Assembly: GCA_001898995.1 (NCBI GenBank)
Contig: MKVZ01000017.1
Location: 22,062 to 86,061, forward strand
Direction of reading: 5' to 3'
From: Rhizobiales bacterium 63-22
GTDB taxonomy: Bacteria; Pseudomonadota; Alphaproteobacteria; Rhizobiales; Rhizobiaceae
DNA length: 64,000 nt
The translations under genes and the position numbers were made by a program. Numbering within the stretch: the stretch's first letter is position 1; each line of letters begins with the position of its first letter. This document shows positions 1 through 9,030 of the stretch, in pieces. The notes beneath the pieces were generated by a model. It searched no databases and was not told the DNA's origin. It saw only the letters and a list, made by a program, of their open reading frames with translations.

Positions 1-91
1 GCGTGATCGGCTTGAAGGGCAGGTCCTTCAGATAGAGGACGCCGCGCACGAAGGCGGAATAGGGGGAAAGTGGCCTCGTATAAAGCTGCAT
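1..91 (-). CDS. Glutathione S-transferase, N-terminal fragment (runs off the window)
   Basis: The minus strand from an ATG at 91 reads MQLYTRPLSPYSAFVRGVLY and continues through KDLPFKPIT to the window edge. This is the opening beta-alpha unit of a thioredoxin-fold glutathione S-transferase, with a Ser/Tyr-containing active loop after the first strand (TRPLSPYS). Only 30 codons are present, so the class and substrate cannot be told. No strong ribosome binding site is visible before the ATG. It lies downstream of purQ in the same direction, but a good terminator lies between them, so it is probably transcribed separately. Confidence 0.75.
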   Translation of the reverse strand, partial: MQLYTRPLSPYSAFVRGVLYLKDLPFKPIT

Positions 92-183
92 GGATGACGG
101 TTCCCCGATTCGTGTTGCGACCAGTTTGTCGAGTAGCGAAGCTGCCACGAAAACCGGCGGCAGGCCAGCCGTTTCTAGTTATG

Positions 184-211
184 AAAAAAGGCGGCTTCGG
201 GAAGCCGCCTT
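184..211 (-). terminator. Rho-independent terminator after purQ
   Basis: A perfect 9-bp stem, GGCGGCTTC at 190-198 pairing with GAAGCCGCC at 201-209, has a 2-base loop. On the minus strand it is followed by a run of six T (complement of 184-189). It begins 24 bases past the purQ stop, so it ends the purC-purS-purQ transcript. Confidence 0.85.
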
Positions 212-234
212 CCGAATTGCGATAAAGCTTTGCG

Positions 235-906
235 TCAGGCCGCGATGCCGAGCGCGCCGGCGAACAGCGCGCGGCCATCCTCGCCGCCATGGGCGGCTTC
301 GATCAGATTTTCGGGATGCGGCATCATGCCCAGCACATTGCCGCGCGCATTGACGATGCCGGCGATGTCGTTGATCGAGCCGTTCGGATTGGTGCCTTCC
401 GCATAGCGGAAAACGACCTGACCTTCGCCTTCAAGCCGCTTTAGCGTCTCCGCGTCGGCGAAATAATTGCCGTCATGATGCGCGACCGGGCAGCGGATGA
501 TCTGGCCCGGCTTGTAGCCGCGCGTGAACGACGTATTGGCGTTGGAGACTTCCAGCTTCACCTCGCGGCAGACGAATTTCAGCGAAGCATTGCGCATCAG
601 CGCGCCGGGCAATAGCCCCGCTTCCAGAAGAATCTGGAAACCGTTGCACACGCCCATCACCATCACGCCCTTGTCGGCCTTCTCGCGCACGGCCTGCATG
701 ACCGGCATACGCGCGGCGATAGCGCCGCAGCGCAGATAGTCGCCATAGGAGAAACCACCGGGGATGAGAATCAGGTCCACATCGTCCGGGATGCTCGTGT
801 CGGTCTGCCACACGGTCACGGGCGGCTGGCCGGTGATGCCGGTAATGGCGGCGATCATGTCGCGGTCGCGGTTGAGACCGGGAAGAAGAATGACGGCGGC
901 TTTCAT
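235..906 (-). CDS. purQ: Phosphoribosylformylglycinamidine synthase, glutaminase subunit PurQ
   Basis: PurQ releases ammonia from glutamine for the FGAM synthase step of purine synthesis, working with PurL and PurS. The 223-residue protein is a class I glutamine amidotransferase. The nucleophile is Cys87 in MGVCNGFQ and the His-Glu pair is His197 and Glu199 in MMPHPE. The N-terminus [17 protein letters not shown] and the [10 protein letters not shown] segment are typical of small stand-alone PurQ proteins. It follows purS by 21 bases, as usual where PurL is the small three-component type. purL itself is not in the window. Confidence 0.95.
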   Translation of the reverse strand: MKAAVILLPGLNRDRDMIAAITGITGQPPVTVWQTDTSIPDDVDLILIPGGFSYGDYLRCGAIAARMPVMQAVREKADKGVMVMGVCNGFQILLEAGLLPGALMRNASLKFVCREVKLEVSNANTSFTRGYKPGQIIRCPVAHHDGNYFADAETLKRLEGEGQVVFRYAEGTNPNGSINDIAGIVNARGNVLGMMPHPENLIEAAHGGEDGRALFAGALGIAA

Positions 907-927
907 GTCGTCTGGCTCTCGAACGAA

Positions 928-1170
928 TTAACCGATGGCGATAGAATAGTCCTCGATCACCGTATTGGCGAGAAGCTTCTCGCACATGGCTTTCAGGTCG
1001 GCTTCGGCCTTGGTCTTGTCGGAGCCGGCAAGCTCGAGGTCGAATACCTTGCCCTGACGCACGGAATCGACGCCCTGAAAGCCGAGGCTGCCGAGCGCGC
1101 CGACGATGGCCTTGCCCTGCGGGTCGAGAACGCCGTTTTTCAGTGTGACGGTGACGCGTGCCTTGATCAC
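928..1170 (-). CDS. purS: Phosphoribosylformylglycinamidine synthase subunit PurS
   Basis: PurS is the small adaptor subunit that couples PurQ to PurL. The 80-residue protein begins (M/V)IKARVTVTLKNGVLDPQG and contains GFQGVDSVRQGKVFDLEL, the standard PurS pattern. I chose the GTG at 1170 because AGGAA lies 8 bases upstream. Longer readings add an unrelated Ser-rich leader. A 10-bp hairpin sits between it and purC upstream. Confidence 0.93.
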   Translation of the reverse strand: MIKARVTVTLKNGVLDPQGKAIVGALGSLGFQGVDSVRQGKVFDLELAGSDKTKAEADLKAMCEKLLANTVIEDYSIAIG

Positions 1171-1204
1171 TCTGTGGTTCCTGCTGATTGAAGAAGAACG
1201 AAAC

Positions 1205-1227
1205 AGCCCGGAAGATGCTTCCGGGCT
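1205..1227 (-). promoter_or_regulatory. Intercistronic hairpin between purC and purS
   Basis: AGCCCGGAAG (1205-1214) pairs perfectly with CTTCCGGGCT (1218-1227) around a 3-base loop. On the minus strand it is followed by GTTTCGTTCTTCTT, pyrimidine-rich but not a clean T run. It could be a partial terminator or a processing site that lowers purSQ relative to purC. Confidence 0.55.
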
Positions 1228-1248
1228 GGCTGGATGATTCACGAAACC

Positions 1249-2013
1249 TTATTTCACCAGAACCGGGCCGGAGGGGCGGGGCGTGTCGTTCTCGTTCATG
1301 ATGCCGAGACGGCGCGCCACTTCCTGGTAGGCCTCGACCAAGCCGCCCATGTCGCGGCGGAACCGGTCCTTGTCGAGCTTGTCGTTGGTGTTGATATCCC
1401 ACAGACGGGCCGAATCCGGGGAGATTTCGTCGGCGACGACGATGCGCATCATATCGCCTTCCCACAAGCGGCCGCACTCGATCTTGAAATCGACGAGCTG
1501 GATGCCGATGCCGAGGAACAGGCCGGTGAGGAAATCGTTGACGCGGATGGCGAGCGCCATGATGTCGTCGATCTCCTGCGGGCTGGCCCAGCCGAACGCG
1601 GTGATGTGTTCTTCCGTCACCATCGGGTCGTCGAGCGCGTCGGCCTTGTAATAGAACTCGATGATCGAGCGCGGCAGAACGGTGCCTTCCTCGATGCCGA
1701 GGCGCTTGGCCAGCGAGCCGGCAGCGACGTTGCGCACGACGATCTCAAGCGGGATGATCTCCACTTCGCGGATCAACTGCTCGCGCATGTTGAGGCGGCG
1801 AATGAAGTGGGTCGGGATACCGATGCGGTTCAACTGGGTGAAGATATGTTCGGAAATGCGGTTGTTGAGCACGCCCTTTCCGTCCACGACCTCGTGTTTC
1901 TTCTTGTTGAACGCGGTGGCGTCGTCCTTGAAGAACTGGATCAGCGTTCCGGGTTCAGGGCCTTCGTAAAGAATCTTGGCCTTGCCCTCGTAAATACGGC
2001 GGCGACGGTTCAT
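1249..2013 (-). CDS. purC: Phosphoribosylaminoimidazole-succinocarboxamide synthase (SAICAR synthetase)
   Basis: PurC joins CAIR and aspartate with ATP to make SAICAR in the cytoplasm. The 254-residue protein has the family N-terminus [20 protein letters not shown], followed by [24 protein letters not shown] and the substrate loop [12 protein letters not shown]. Length and order are normal for the bacterial enzyme. It is the first gene of a purC-purS-purQ unit. purB, the next enzyme in the pathway, is found 3 kb away beside rpe. Confidence 0.96.
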   Translation of the reverse strand: MNRRRRIYEGKAKILYEGPEPGTLIQFFKDDATAFNKKKHEVVDGKGVLNNRISEHIFTQLNRIGIPTHFIRRLNMREQLIREVEIIPLEIVVRNVAAGSLAKRLGIEEGTVLPRSIIEFYYKADALDDPMVTEEHITAFGWASPQEIDDIMALAIRVNDFLTGLFLGIGIQLVDFKIECGRLWEGDMMRIVVADEISPDSARLWDINTNDKLDKDRFRRDMGGLVEAYQEVARRLGIMNENDTPRPSGPVLVK

Positions 2014-2247
2014 GGCTTTTCTCGGATTTCCATATCAGTGATGGTCGGCGATTGGCCGCTATGCTCGCGGGCTACCTATAGCAATTAAGGGCTTTTAACA
2101 ATCCTGCTTCGTGCCCGTTCCCCTGTTTTCGGCATTTATGTGGTTATGTGGTGTTCGGACCGCAATAAAGTCAATCGCGCCCCTTGCATAATCTTGCTCC
2201 CCTTGCCAGCTTTAAGCAAGAGAAGCCGTGCAAGGGGAGTGCGAGGA

Positions 2248-2571
2248 ATGACCACGGGTATGGACGACCGCCGCAAGGCATTCGAGGACAAGTTCGCGCA
2301 TGATGCGGATTTGCGTTTCCGCGCGACGGCGCGCCGCAACAAGCTTCTGGGATTGTGGGCCGCCGAACGGCTCGGCAAGAAGGGCGCCGACGCCGATGCC
2401 TATGCGCGTGACGTGGTCGCCGCCGATCTTGAGGAGGCGGGTGACGAGGACGTGTTCCGCAAGATTCGCGCCGATTTCGACGCGGCGGGCGTCAGCGAGA
2501 CGGATGCGGCCATCCGCGAGAGGATGATTTCCTTCCTCGAAGAGGCGGTGCGCCAGATAAATCAGGATTGA
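2248..2571 (+). CDS. DUF1476 protein, zeta-type inhibitor of F1Fo-ATPase
   Basis: This 107-residue protein, MTTGMDDRRKAFEDKFAHD to the end, belongs to the alphaproteobacterial DUF1476 family. In Paracoccus the family member is the zeta subunit that blocks ATP hydrolysis by F1. The N-terminal segment DDRRKAFEDKFAHDADLRF is the inhibitory helix region and the remainder is predicted helical. I chose the ATG at 2248 because AGGGGAG lies 8 bases upstream. A second in-frame ATG at 2260 (MDDRRK) is possible. It is divergent from purC and followed after 16 bases by an aldolase gene. Confidence 0.88.
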   Translation: MTTGMDDRRKAFEDKFAHDADLRFRATARRNKLLGLWAAERLGKKGADADAYARDVVAADLEEAGDEDVFRKIRADFDAAGVSETDAAIRERMISFLEEAVRQINQD

Positions 2572-2587
2572 AACAGGGAAATTCCGC

Positions 2588-3349
2588 ATGTCGCTCTCTT
2601 CGAGCCTGCGCGCAGGCGAAACCGTGCTTTCGGCATGGTCCGGCCTGCCGGAGCCGCTGACCGTCGAAATTCTCGCCCATAGCGCGTTCGGCGCGGTGGC
2701 GCTGGACATGCAGCATGGCGGTCATGACGAGGCGAGCGTGCTGCGCTCGGTCGGTCTCATTCTCGCCGCCGCCAAACCGCCGGTGGTGCGCATCCCGGTG
2801 GGACGGTTCGACACGGCGAGCCGTGCGCTCGATTTCGGGGCCGAAGCGGTGATCGCGCCGATGATCAATTCGGCGGAAGATGCGCGCCGCTTTGCGGCGG
2901 CGATGAAATATCCGCCGGTCGGCGAACGCTCATGGGGTGTCTTGCGACCCAATGCGGATTACGGCACGCCCGGTTCCGGCGGCTTCCTGACCGCCGCCAA
3001 TCGCGAGACGCTGGCTTTCGCGATGATCGAGACCCGCGAGGCCTATGACGCGTTGGACGCGATCCTCGACGTGCGCGGCATAGACGGCGTCTTCGTCGGC
3101 CCTTCCGATTTCTCGATCGCGTGGAGCAACGGGCTCGAGGTCGATCCGCAATCGAAATCCATCGTGGAGCCGATCACGACGATCGCGCGCAAGGCCGAGG
3201 CCGCAGGCAAGATAGCCGGCATCTATGCGTCGTCGCCCGAATTTGCCCGGCGCTACATCCCGCTCGGCTTCCGCTTCGTGACGCTCGGCAGCGAGGGCAC
3301 CTATCTGCGTCTTGCCGCCGAAACGCTGGTCAAGGCCGCGCTGGGTTAG
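2588..3349 (+). CDS. HpcH/HpaI family aldolase
   Basis: Members are class II, metal-dependent aldolases acting on 2-keto-3-deoxy acids or 4-hydroxy-2-oxo acids. The 253-residue protein keeps the family residues: Asp40 to His43 in ALDMQHGG (catalytic His), Arg68 in VVRIPVG, a metal-ligand Glu148 in MIET, and Asp174 in VGPSDFS. It follows DUF1476 by 16 bases. Its true substrate cannot be read from the sequence. Annotation as 4-hydroxy-2-oxovalerate or 2-dehydro-3-deoxyglucarate aldolase would be a guess. Confidence 0.88.
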   Translation: MSLSSSLRAGETVLSAWSGLPEPLTVEILAHSAFGAVALDMQHGGHDEASVLRSVGLILAAAKPPVVRIPVGRFDTASRALDFGAEAVIAPMINSAEDARRFAAAMKYPPVGERSWGVLRPNADYGTPGSGGFLTAANRETLAFAMIETREAYDALDAILDVRGIDGVFVGPSDFSIAWSNGLEVDPQSKSIVEPITTIARKAEAAGKIAGIYASSPEFARRYIPLGFRFVTLGSEGTYLRLAAETLVKAALG

Positions 3350-3358
3350 ACAGCGGCT

Positions 3359-3934
3359 TTAATGATGCGTCGGCGCCTGAAGCTGCGTCATGAATTCGGC
3401 GAACACCATCGAGCCTTCCGGCCATGGACCGTGGCCCGATTCCGCATTGATATGGCCCGATTCGCCGGCATCGATCAGCAAGGCGCCCCAATCCTTCACC
3501 ACTTCTTGCGCCGCCTCGAAGCTTGAGAACGGATCGTTGCGGCTCAGCACTGCGATCGTGGGAAAGGGCAGGCGTTCGCGCGGATATGGACCGAAGGTCA
3601 TCAGGTGCTTCGGGCGTATCTTTTCATTGGAGACGTCGGGCGGCGCGACGAAGAATGCACCCGCGACCTTGTGTTGAATCTGCGGCATGGCATGGATGGC
3701 GGTAGCCACGCCCAGCGAATGGGCGACAAGCACGATCGGTTTTGTCGCCTCGTCGGCGGCCTTTATCAACTGCGCCACCCAGTCGTCGCGTACCGGTTTG
3801 GACCATTCGGCCTGCTGCACGCGCCGCGCCGTGGAGAGTTTGTTCTCCCAGCGCGTCTGCCAGTGATCGGGACCGGAATTGGTGTAGCCGGGAATGATGA
3901 GAATATCTGCGTCCTTGACTTTCATAGGCCTCAT
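3359..3934 (-). CDS. Small alpha/beta hydrolase of the RBBP9/YdeN family
   Basis: The 191-residue protein is a compact serine hydrolase. The likely triad is Ser73 in VAHSLG, Asp134 in LSRNDPF and His161 in ESGHIN. The opening ILIIPGYTNSGPDHWQTRWE is diagnostic for the RBBP9/YdeN group. The physiological substrate is unknown for most members. It converges with the aldolase gene, with 9 bases between stops, and diverges from the VOC gene. The ATG at 3934 is used, but a second one three codons in (3925) is equally possible. Confidence 0.88.
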   Translation of the reverse strand: MRPMKVKDADILIIPGYTNSGPDHWQTRWENKLSTARRVQQAEWSKPVRDDWVAQLIKAADEATKPIVLVAHSLGVATAIHAMPQIQHKVAGAFFVAPPDVSNEKIRPKHLMTFGPYPRERLPFPTIAVLSRNDPFSSFEAAQEVVKDWGALLIDAGESGHINAESGHGPWPEGSMVFAEFMTQLQAPTHH

Positions 3935-4061
3935 TTAGAGGGCCTTTGCGGCTTCTTCAAGCAGCGCCAAACGATGAACAGCCTGTTCGCTGTTCGCGAT
4001 CTTGTGAAGCGTTGCAGGAAAAGCGATCTTTATCGTCAAACGTGTGTCAGGAGCAGAGATC

Positions 4062-4925
4062 ATGACGGCGAGCAGACTTTCCGTGCAGAGGGATGAAAAC
4101 GCCATGCAAGCGGCGGCGCCCTTGCCCTTCGCCATGGCGGCGCCCGTCCATGTGGCCCGCGTCGGCCTCAAGGCGCGCGACGCCGAGACGCTGGCCGAAT
4201 ATTACCGCGACGTGGTGGGCCTGCGTGAGATGACGCGGCGCGGCGCGTCGATCGTGCTGGGCGCGGGCGACCGCGAACTGATGGAGATCGAGCAGTTTTC
4301 CGCCGCAAGGCCCGACGATCCGCGCAGCGCCGGCCTCTATCACACCGCCTTCCTGCTGCCGGCCCGCGCCGATCTGGCGCGCTGGGTGCGCCGCGCCATC
4401 GACCGGCAATTGCCCGTCGCCGGCGCGTCGGATCACAAGGTCAGCGAGGCGGTCTACCTGACCGACCCGGAAGGCAACGGCATCGAAATCTACGCCGACC
4501 GTCCGCATGAAAACTGGACGTGGAAAGGCGACCGCGTCGCCATGAGCACCGATCCGCTGGAGGTCTGCGACCTTCTGGACATTCTGCGCAACGAGGGCGG
4601 CGAATGGCGCGGCGCGCCGCAGAACACCGTCGTCGGACACGTCCATCTGCGCGTCGGCGACGCGCGGCAGGCGGAGGATTTCTGGCACAAGCAACTGGGC
4701 TTCGAGACCGTCGCCAATTATGGCGACCGCGCCGTGTTCCTGTCGACGGGACGCTACCACCACCACATCGCCGCCAACGCCTGGCAGAGCGCCGGCGCGG
4801 GCCTGCGCGACGCCGACCGTTCCGGCCTCGCATGGGTGGAGATGGAGGACCGGCGCGGCGACGACGGGCGGTCCTTCGAGGACCCGTGGGGCAACGCCAT
4901 CCGCACGGTGAAGGCCCCGGCATGA
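4062..4925 (+). CDS. VOC superfamily protein, two-domain catechol-2,3-dioxygenase-like
   Basis: The 287-residue protein contains two vicinal-oxygen-chelate units. The first starts at VARVGLKARDAETLAEYYRD and ends at GIEIYADRP. The second starts at GHVHLRVGDARQAEDFW and ends near the C-terminus. Metal-ligand candidates are His in YHTAFLLP, Glu in GIEIY, His in VGHVHLR and Glu in AWVEME. Such proteins are often annotated CatE or glyoxalase/bleomycin-resistance/dioxygenase, but the substrate is not known. The ATG at 4062 has AGGAG 8 bases upstream, better than the GTG at 4044. Confidence 0.85.
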   Translation: MTASRLSVQRDENAMQAAAPLPFAMAAPVHVARVGLKARDAETLAEYYRDVVGLREMTRRGASIVLGAGDRELMEIEQFSAARPDDPRSAGLYHTAFLLPARADLARWVRRAIDRQLPVAGASDHKVSEAVYLTDPEGNGIEIYADRPHENWTWKGDRVAMSTDPLEVCDLLDILRNEGGEWRGAPQNTVVGHVHLRVGDARQAEDFWHKQLGFETVANYGDRAVFLSTGRYHHHIAANAWQSAGAGLRDADRSGLAWVEMEDRRGDDGRSFEDPWGNAIRTVKAPA

Positions 4926-4960
4926 AAAAAGCCCCATGTTTCAGAAACATGGGGCTTTTT
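4926..4960. terminator. Bidirectional terminator between the VOC gene and purB
   Basis: A 12-bp stem, GCCCCATGTTTC (4931-4942) with GAAACATGGGGC (4944-4955), is flanked by five A on the left and five T on the right. It works as a terminator on both strands and serves the two convergent genes. Confidence 0.92.
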
Positions 4961-4979
4961 GCGAATTCAGTTTACAAGC

Positions 4980-6281
4980 TCAGCCGAAGACGCGCTTGAA
5001 GATCGTGTCCACATGCTTGGTGTGATAGCCGAGGTCGAATTTCTCGCGGATCTGCTCTTCGGAAAGCGCGGCGCGCACTTCCGGGTCGGCCAGAAGCTCC
5101 TCCAGAAAATCCTTGCCCTGTTCCCACACCTTCATGGCGTTGCGCTGCACGAGGCGATAGGCGTCCTCGCGCGACACGCCGGCCTGCGTCAGCGCCAGCA
5201 GAACGCGCTGCGAATGGACGAGGCCGCGGAACTTGTTCATGTTCTTCAGCATGTTGTCCGGATAGATCACCAGCTTTTCGATCACGCCGGCCAGACGGTT
5301 CAGCGCGAAATCGAGCGTGATGGTGGTGTCCGGGCCGATGGCGCGCTCGACGCTCGAATGCGAGATGTCGCGCTCGTGCCAGAGCGCGACGTTCTCCATC
5401 GCCGGCGTCACCGACATGCGCACGAGGCGCGCGAGGCCGGTGAGGTTTTCGGTCAGCACCGGATTGCGCTTGTGCGGCATGGCGGACGAACCCTTCTGGC
5501 CGGGCGAGAAGAATTCCTCCGCTTCCAGAACCTCGGTGCGCTGCATGTGGCGGATTTCGATGGCGATGTTCTCCATCGACGAGGCGATGACGCCGAGCGT
5601 GGCGAAGAACATGGCGTGGCGGTCGCGCGGGATGACCTGCGTGGAGACCGGCTCCGGCGTCAGGCCGAGCCTGGCGCAGACATGCTCCTCCACGCGCGGG
5701 TCGATATTGGCGAAGGTGCCGACAGCGCCCGAGATCGCGCCGGTGGCGATCTCCGCCCGCGCCGCGACGAGGCGGGCGCGGCCGCGCGCCATCTCGGCGT
5801 AGAAGCGGGCGAAGGTCAGGCCCATCGTGGTCGGCTCGGCATGGATGCCGTGGCTGCGGCCGATGCGCACCGTGTCCTTGTGCTCGAAGGCGCGCTTCTT
5901 GAGCGCTTCCAGCACGCGGTCCATGTCGGCCAGAAGCAGGTCGGCGGCGCGCACGAGCTGGATGTTGAGCGTGGTGTCGAGCACGTCCGACGAGGTCATG
6001 CCCTGATGCACGAAGCGGCTGTCGGGGCCGATGAATTCGGCCAGATGCGTCAGGAACGCGATCACGTCATGCTTGGTGACGGCCTCGATCTCGTCGATGC
6101 GCTCCACGTCGAACTTGGCCGCGCCGCCCTTTTCCCAGATGGTCTTGGCCGACTCCTTCGGGATCACACCCAGTTCCGCCAGCGCGTCGCAGGCATGCGC
6201 CTCGATCTCGAACCAGATGCGGAATTTCGTTTCGGGCGACCAGATGGCGACCATTTCAGGCCGGGAATAGCGCGGGATCAT
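4980..6281 (-). CDS. purB: Adenylosuccinate lyase
   Basis: PurB cleaves SAICAR to AICAR and adenylosuccinate to AMP, releasing fumarate. The 433-residue protein shows the fumarase/aspartase superfamily signature SSAMPHKRNP, the TSSDVLDT segment and the N-terminus MIPRYSRPEMVAIWSPETKF typical of the shorter alphaproteobacterial/Gram-positive type. It lies 30 bases downstream of rpe on the same strand and ends at a strong bidirectional terminator. It is thus the last gene of the unit that starts near acpXL or at rpe. Confidence 0.96.
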   Translation of the reverse strand: MIPRYSRPEMVAIWSPETKFRIWFEIEAHACDALAELGVIPKESAKTIWEKGGAAKFDVERIDEIEAVTKHDVIAFLTHLAEFIGPDSRFVHQGMTSSDVLDTTLNIQLVRAADLLLADMDRVLEALKKRAFEHKDTVRIGRSHGIHAEPTTMGLTFARFYAEMARGRARLVAARAEIATGAISGAVGTFANIDPRVEEHVCARLGLTPEPVSTQVIPRDRHAMFFATLGVIASSMENIAIEIRHMQRTEVLEAEEFFSPGQKGSSAMPHKRNPVLTENLTGLARLVRMSVTPAMENVALWHERDISHSSVERAIGPDTTITLDFALNRLAGVIEKLVIYPDNMLKNMNKFRGLVHSQRVLLALTQAGVSREDAYRLVQRNAMKVWEQGKDFLEELLADPEVRAALSEEQIREKFDLGYHTKHVDTIFKRVFG

Positions 6282-6311
6282 AGATGCGTCCTGTGGATGG
6301 GAAGGGATGGA

Positions 6312-6989
6312 TTAGCGATTGCGGCCGGCCTCGGCGGCGGCGCGGATGGCGGCGATATTGGCGCGATAGGATTCGACGGAATTGCCCTTGTAGATTGCCG
6401 ATCCGGCAACGAGCGCATTCGCGCCCGCGGCGGTGACGAGACCGGCGGTTTCCGGCGTGATACCGCCGTCCACCTCGATGTCGATGGGGCGGTCGCCGAC
6501 CATGGCGCGCACGCGGGCGATCTTCTCCAGCATGGCCGGGATGAATTTCTGCCCGCCGAAGCCCGGATTGACCGTCATGACGAGGATCAGGTCGACATCG
6601 TCCAGAACGTTGGCCAGCACCTCGACCGGCGTCGCTGGATTGAGGGCGAGGCCCGCCTTCTTGCCGAGTGCCCGGATCGATTGCAGCGAGCGATGCGTGT
6701 GGGGACCTGCCTCGGCATGGACGGTGATCTGGTCGCAGCCGGCTTTCGCGAAGGGCTCCAGATAGGGGTCGCAGGGCGAAATCATCAGATGCGTGTCGAA
6801 AAACGCTTTCGTGCGCGGCCGGATCGCCTGCACCACCTGCGGGCCGAAAGTGATGTTCGGCACGAAATGCCCGTCCATGACGTCGATATGAATCCAGTCC
6901 GCGCCGGCTTCGAGCACAGCGTCGACTTCCTCGCCGAGACGCGCGAAATCGGCGGAAAGGATGGACGGGGCGATGGCGATGGGACGCAT
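6312..6989 (-). CDS. rpe: Ribulose-phosphate 3-epimerase
   Basis: Rpe interconverts ribulose 5-phosphate and xylulose 5-phosphate. The 225-residue TIM barrel carries the two catalytic aspartates in [12 protein letters not shown] and IEVDGGIT, the metal-binding His in DTHLMI and HAEAG, and the phosphate loop VAGSAIYK. I chose the ATG at 6989 because GGAG lies 8 bases upstream. The further ATG at 7007 adds six residues without a binding site. It sits between lpxXL (50 bases upstream) and purB. Confidence 0.95.
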   Translation of the reverse strand: MRPIAIAPSILSADFARLGEEVDAVLEAGADWIHIDVMDGHFVPNITFGPQVVQAIRPRTKAFFDTHLMISPCDPYLEPFAKAGCDQITVHAEAGPHTHRSLQSIRALGKKAGLALNPATPVEVLANVLDDVDLILVMTVNPGFGGQKFIPAMLEKIARVRAMVGDRPIDIEVDGGITPETAGLVTAAGANALVAGSAIYKGNSVESYRANIAAIRAAAEAGRNR

Positions 6990-7039
6990 GTTTGATCTCC
7001 GTGACATTGCTTGCCCGTATCATATGAGCGCCGGGAATC

Positions 7040-7966
7040 CTATCCCCAGCGCTTGTGGAACCACATCCACTGGCCGGGATATTCGCGCACCCATTTCTCC
7101 ACCGTGTCATTGAGCAATTGCGCGGTGGCGTTGACGTCGACCTGCCCCTTGTCGTCGCGCGGCAGCTCCATGCGCTCGTAAAGCTCCAGCCGGTAGCGCC
7201 CGCCGGGCAGGCGGATGCAGCGCGCCGGATAGACGTCGCAATCATATTGCCGCGCAAGCTTGGCCAAAAGCGGATTGGTCTTCACCGGGCGGTTGAAGAA
7301 GGTCGACGGCACGCCGCGCTTGAACTTCTGGTCCACCAGCATGCCGACATTGCCGCCGTCGCCCAGAATGCCGGCGAGCGACCATGCCGCGCCCGCCTTG
7401 GAGGGCACCAGATGGCCCATATTGGTACGGCGCGCCTTCAGCACCTTGTTGGCGATATAGGGATTGTTCGGCGGGCGGAACAGCGCCGTGACGTTGAGGC
7501 CGAAAGTGGCGGCGCAGATCGGCAGCAGCTCGAAATTGCCCGTATGGGCGGTGAAGAAGATATGCGGCTTCTTCTCGTCGCGCAGGCGCTCGAAGATCGG
7601 GATGCCTTCCACCTCGACCAGGCCGGGCTTCGCCGCATTGGGATCGAAATCGAACACCGCGTCGAGGAAGATGTATTCGGCGAAAAGCCGCGCCATCGAA
7701 TCCCACATTTCGAGCGCGATGGCCTCGATTTCCGCGTCGCTCTTTTCGGGATAGGCGGCGCGTAGATTGCCGGTCGCGACCTTGTGGCGCGGGGTCAGCG
7801 GCCCGATGAGACGCGCCGCCTTCGCCGAAAAGCCGATCGCCGCTTTCGCCGGAAACAGGCGCAGCAGGCCGAGCAGGACGAATACGGCCTGCGCCCACAG
7901 CCAGTAATTGAACTGCTTGAGTTTTCGCGACCAGCGAAAGAGGAGGAGCTTCAGCTTGAACATCAT
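7040..7966 (-). CDS. lpxXL: Lipid A very-long-chain fatty acid acyltransferase LpxXL
   Basis: LpxXL is the LpxL-family acyltransferase that moves the 28-carbon (omega-1)-hydroxy acyl chain from AcpXL to lipid A at the inner membrane. The protein is about 308 residues. It has an N-terminal hydrophobic segment (YWLWAQAVFVLLGLLRLFP) and the catalytic HX4(D/E) motif at His141-Glu146 in FTAHTGNFELL. Two ATG codons are adjacent (7966 and 7963), neither with a strong binding site. It begins 14 bases after the adh2XL stop, suggesting coupling. Its place at the end of the acpXL block supports the assignment over other LpxL or HtrB paralogues. Confidence 0.9.
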   Translation of the reverse strand: MMFKLKLLLFRWSRKLKQFNYWLWAQAVFVLLGLLRLFPAKAAIGFSAKAARLIGPLTPRHKVATGNLRAAYPEKSDAEIEAIALEMWDSMARLFAEYIFLDAVFDFDPNAAKPGLVEVEGIPIFERLRDEKKPHIFFTAHTGNFELLPICAATFGLNVTALFRPPNNPYIANKVLKARRTNMGHLVPSKAGAAWSLAGILGDGGNVGMLVDQKFKRGVPSTFFNRPVKTNPLLAKLARQYDCDVYPARCIRLPGGRYRLELYERMELPRDDKGQVDVNATAQLLNDTVEKWVREYPGQWMWFHKRWG

Positions 7967-7980
7967 GCCGGCGGTCGGAC

Positions 7981-9009
7981 TCAGTCGATCTGGAGGATGA
8001 TCTTGCCGAAGACGTCGCGGCCTTCCATGCGCTTGAGCGCCGTGTCGATCTCGCCGAAGCCGACCACCGTGTCGATGACCGGATGCACGATGCCGCGCGC
8101 CATTTTCTGCATGGCGTCGGCCATGTTCTCCATGCGGCAGCCGAAGGAGCCGAAAATCTTGAGTTGCTGCTGGAAAAGCTGCATCAGGTTCATTTGCGTG
8201 GAGACGCCGGAAGTCGAGCCGCAGGTAACGAGGCGCGCGCCGCGCTTCATGCACAGCATCGAGCCGGCCCATGTGTCCGCGCCGACATGCTCGAACACCA
8301 CGTCCACGCCTTTCTTCTTGGTCAGCTTGCGCACCACGCCCTCGAAGCGGTCCTCGCGATAATTGATGACGTGATCCGCGCCGAGCGCCTTGGCCTTCTC
8401 GATCTTGTCGTCGGAGCCGACCGTGGTGATGACCGTGCAGCCCATCTTCTTGGCGAGCTGGATCGCCGCCGTGCCGATGCCGGAACCGCCGGCCTGCACC
8501 AGAACGGTTTCGCCGGGTTCGAGCTTGGCGTTGTCGAACAGCATGTGCTCGACCGTGCCGAAGGTCACGGGCGCGACGGCAGCACCTATGGCGTCGACGC
8601 CGGGAGGGGCGGGGACGAGCAGGCGGGCCGGCAGGTTCACCGCCTCGCAGGCGAAGCCGTCGAGATGGAAGCCGTGCACGCCGCCGACATGCTCGCACAG
8701 ATTGTCGCGGCCTTCGCGGCAGGCGCGGCAAAGCCCGCAGGTGCGCGCGCCGTAGATGGAGACGAGCTGGCCGGGCAGCAGGTTCGACACGCCGGGGCCG
8801 ACCGCATCCACCACGCCGGAGGCTTCCGCGCCGATCACCAGCGGCATCTTGCGCTTGGCGAAAGCCATGCCGCGCCAGCCCCAGACGTCGATATGGTTGA
8901 GCGCCACGGCCTTGATGCGCACCGTCACCTCGCCGAGGCCGGGGGCGGCCGGGGTGGGGATGTCGGTCATCTCGAGGCGGCGGTCGTCAAGAAGCTGCAA
9001 GGCGCGCAT
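7981..9009 (-). CDS. adh2XL: Zinc-type medium-chain dehydrogenase of the acpXL cluster (Adh2XL)
   Basis: The 342-residue MDR-family oxidoreductase has a structural zinc lobe with Cys91, Cys94, Cys97 and Cys105 (RTCGLCRACREGRDNLC) and a cofactor loop around VQAGGSGIGTAAIQLAKK that fits NADP. In rhizobia this gene always accompanies acpXL and is thought to act as an enoyl- or keto-reductase in very-long-chain acyl synthesis. The exact step is not settled. The ATG at 9009 has AAGGA 7 bases upstream, so I prefer it to the ATG at 9015. Confidence 0.88.
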   Translation of the reverse strand: MRALQLLDDRRLEMTDIPTPAAPGLGEVTVRIKAVALNHIDVWGWRGMAFAKRKMPLVIGAEASGVVDAVGPGVSNLLPGQLVSIYGARTCGLCRACREGRDNLCEHVGGVHGFHLDGFACEAVNLPARLLVPAPPGVDAIGAAVAPVTFGTVEHMLFDNAKLEPGETVLVQAGGSGIGTAAIQLAKKMGCTVITTVGSDDKIEKAKALGADHVINYREDRFEGVVRKLTKKKGVDVVFEHVGADTWAGSMLCMKRGARLVTCGSTSGVSTQMNLMQLFQQQLKIFGSFGCRMENMADAMQKMARGIVHPVIDTVVGFGEIDTALKRMEGRDVFGKIILQID

Positions 9010-9030
9010 GATCATTCCTTTTCAAGACAT

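Noticed and set aside
2140..2247. Upstream extension of the DUF1476 gene to 2140
   Set aside because: The extra 36 residues do not match the family, and a good binding site supports the ATG at 2248.
4959..6995. A 678-codon plus-strand open frame opposite purB and rpe
   Set aside because: It is antisense to two well-conserved enzymes, is His/Arg/Asp-rich as expected for a shadow frame in GC-rich DNA, and has no family resemblance.
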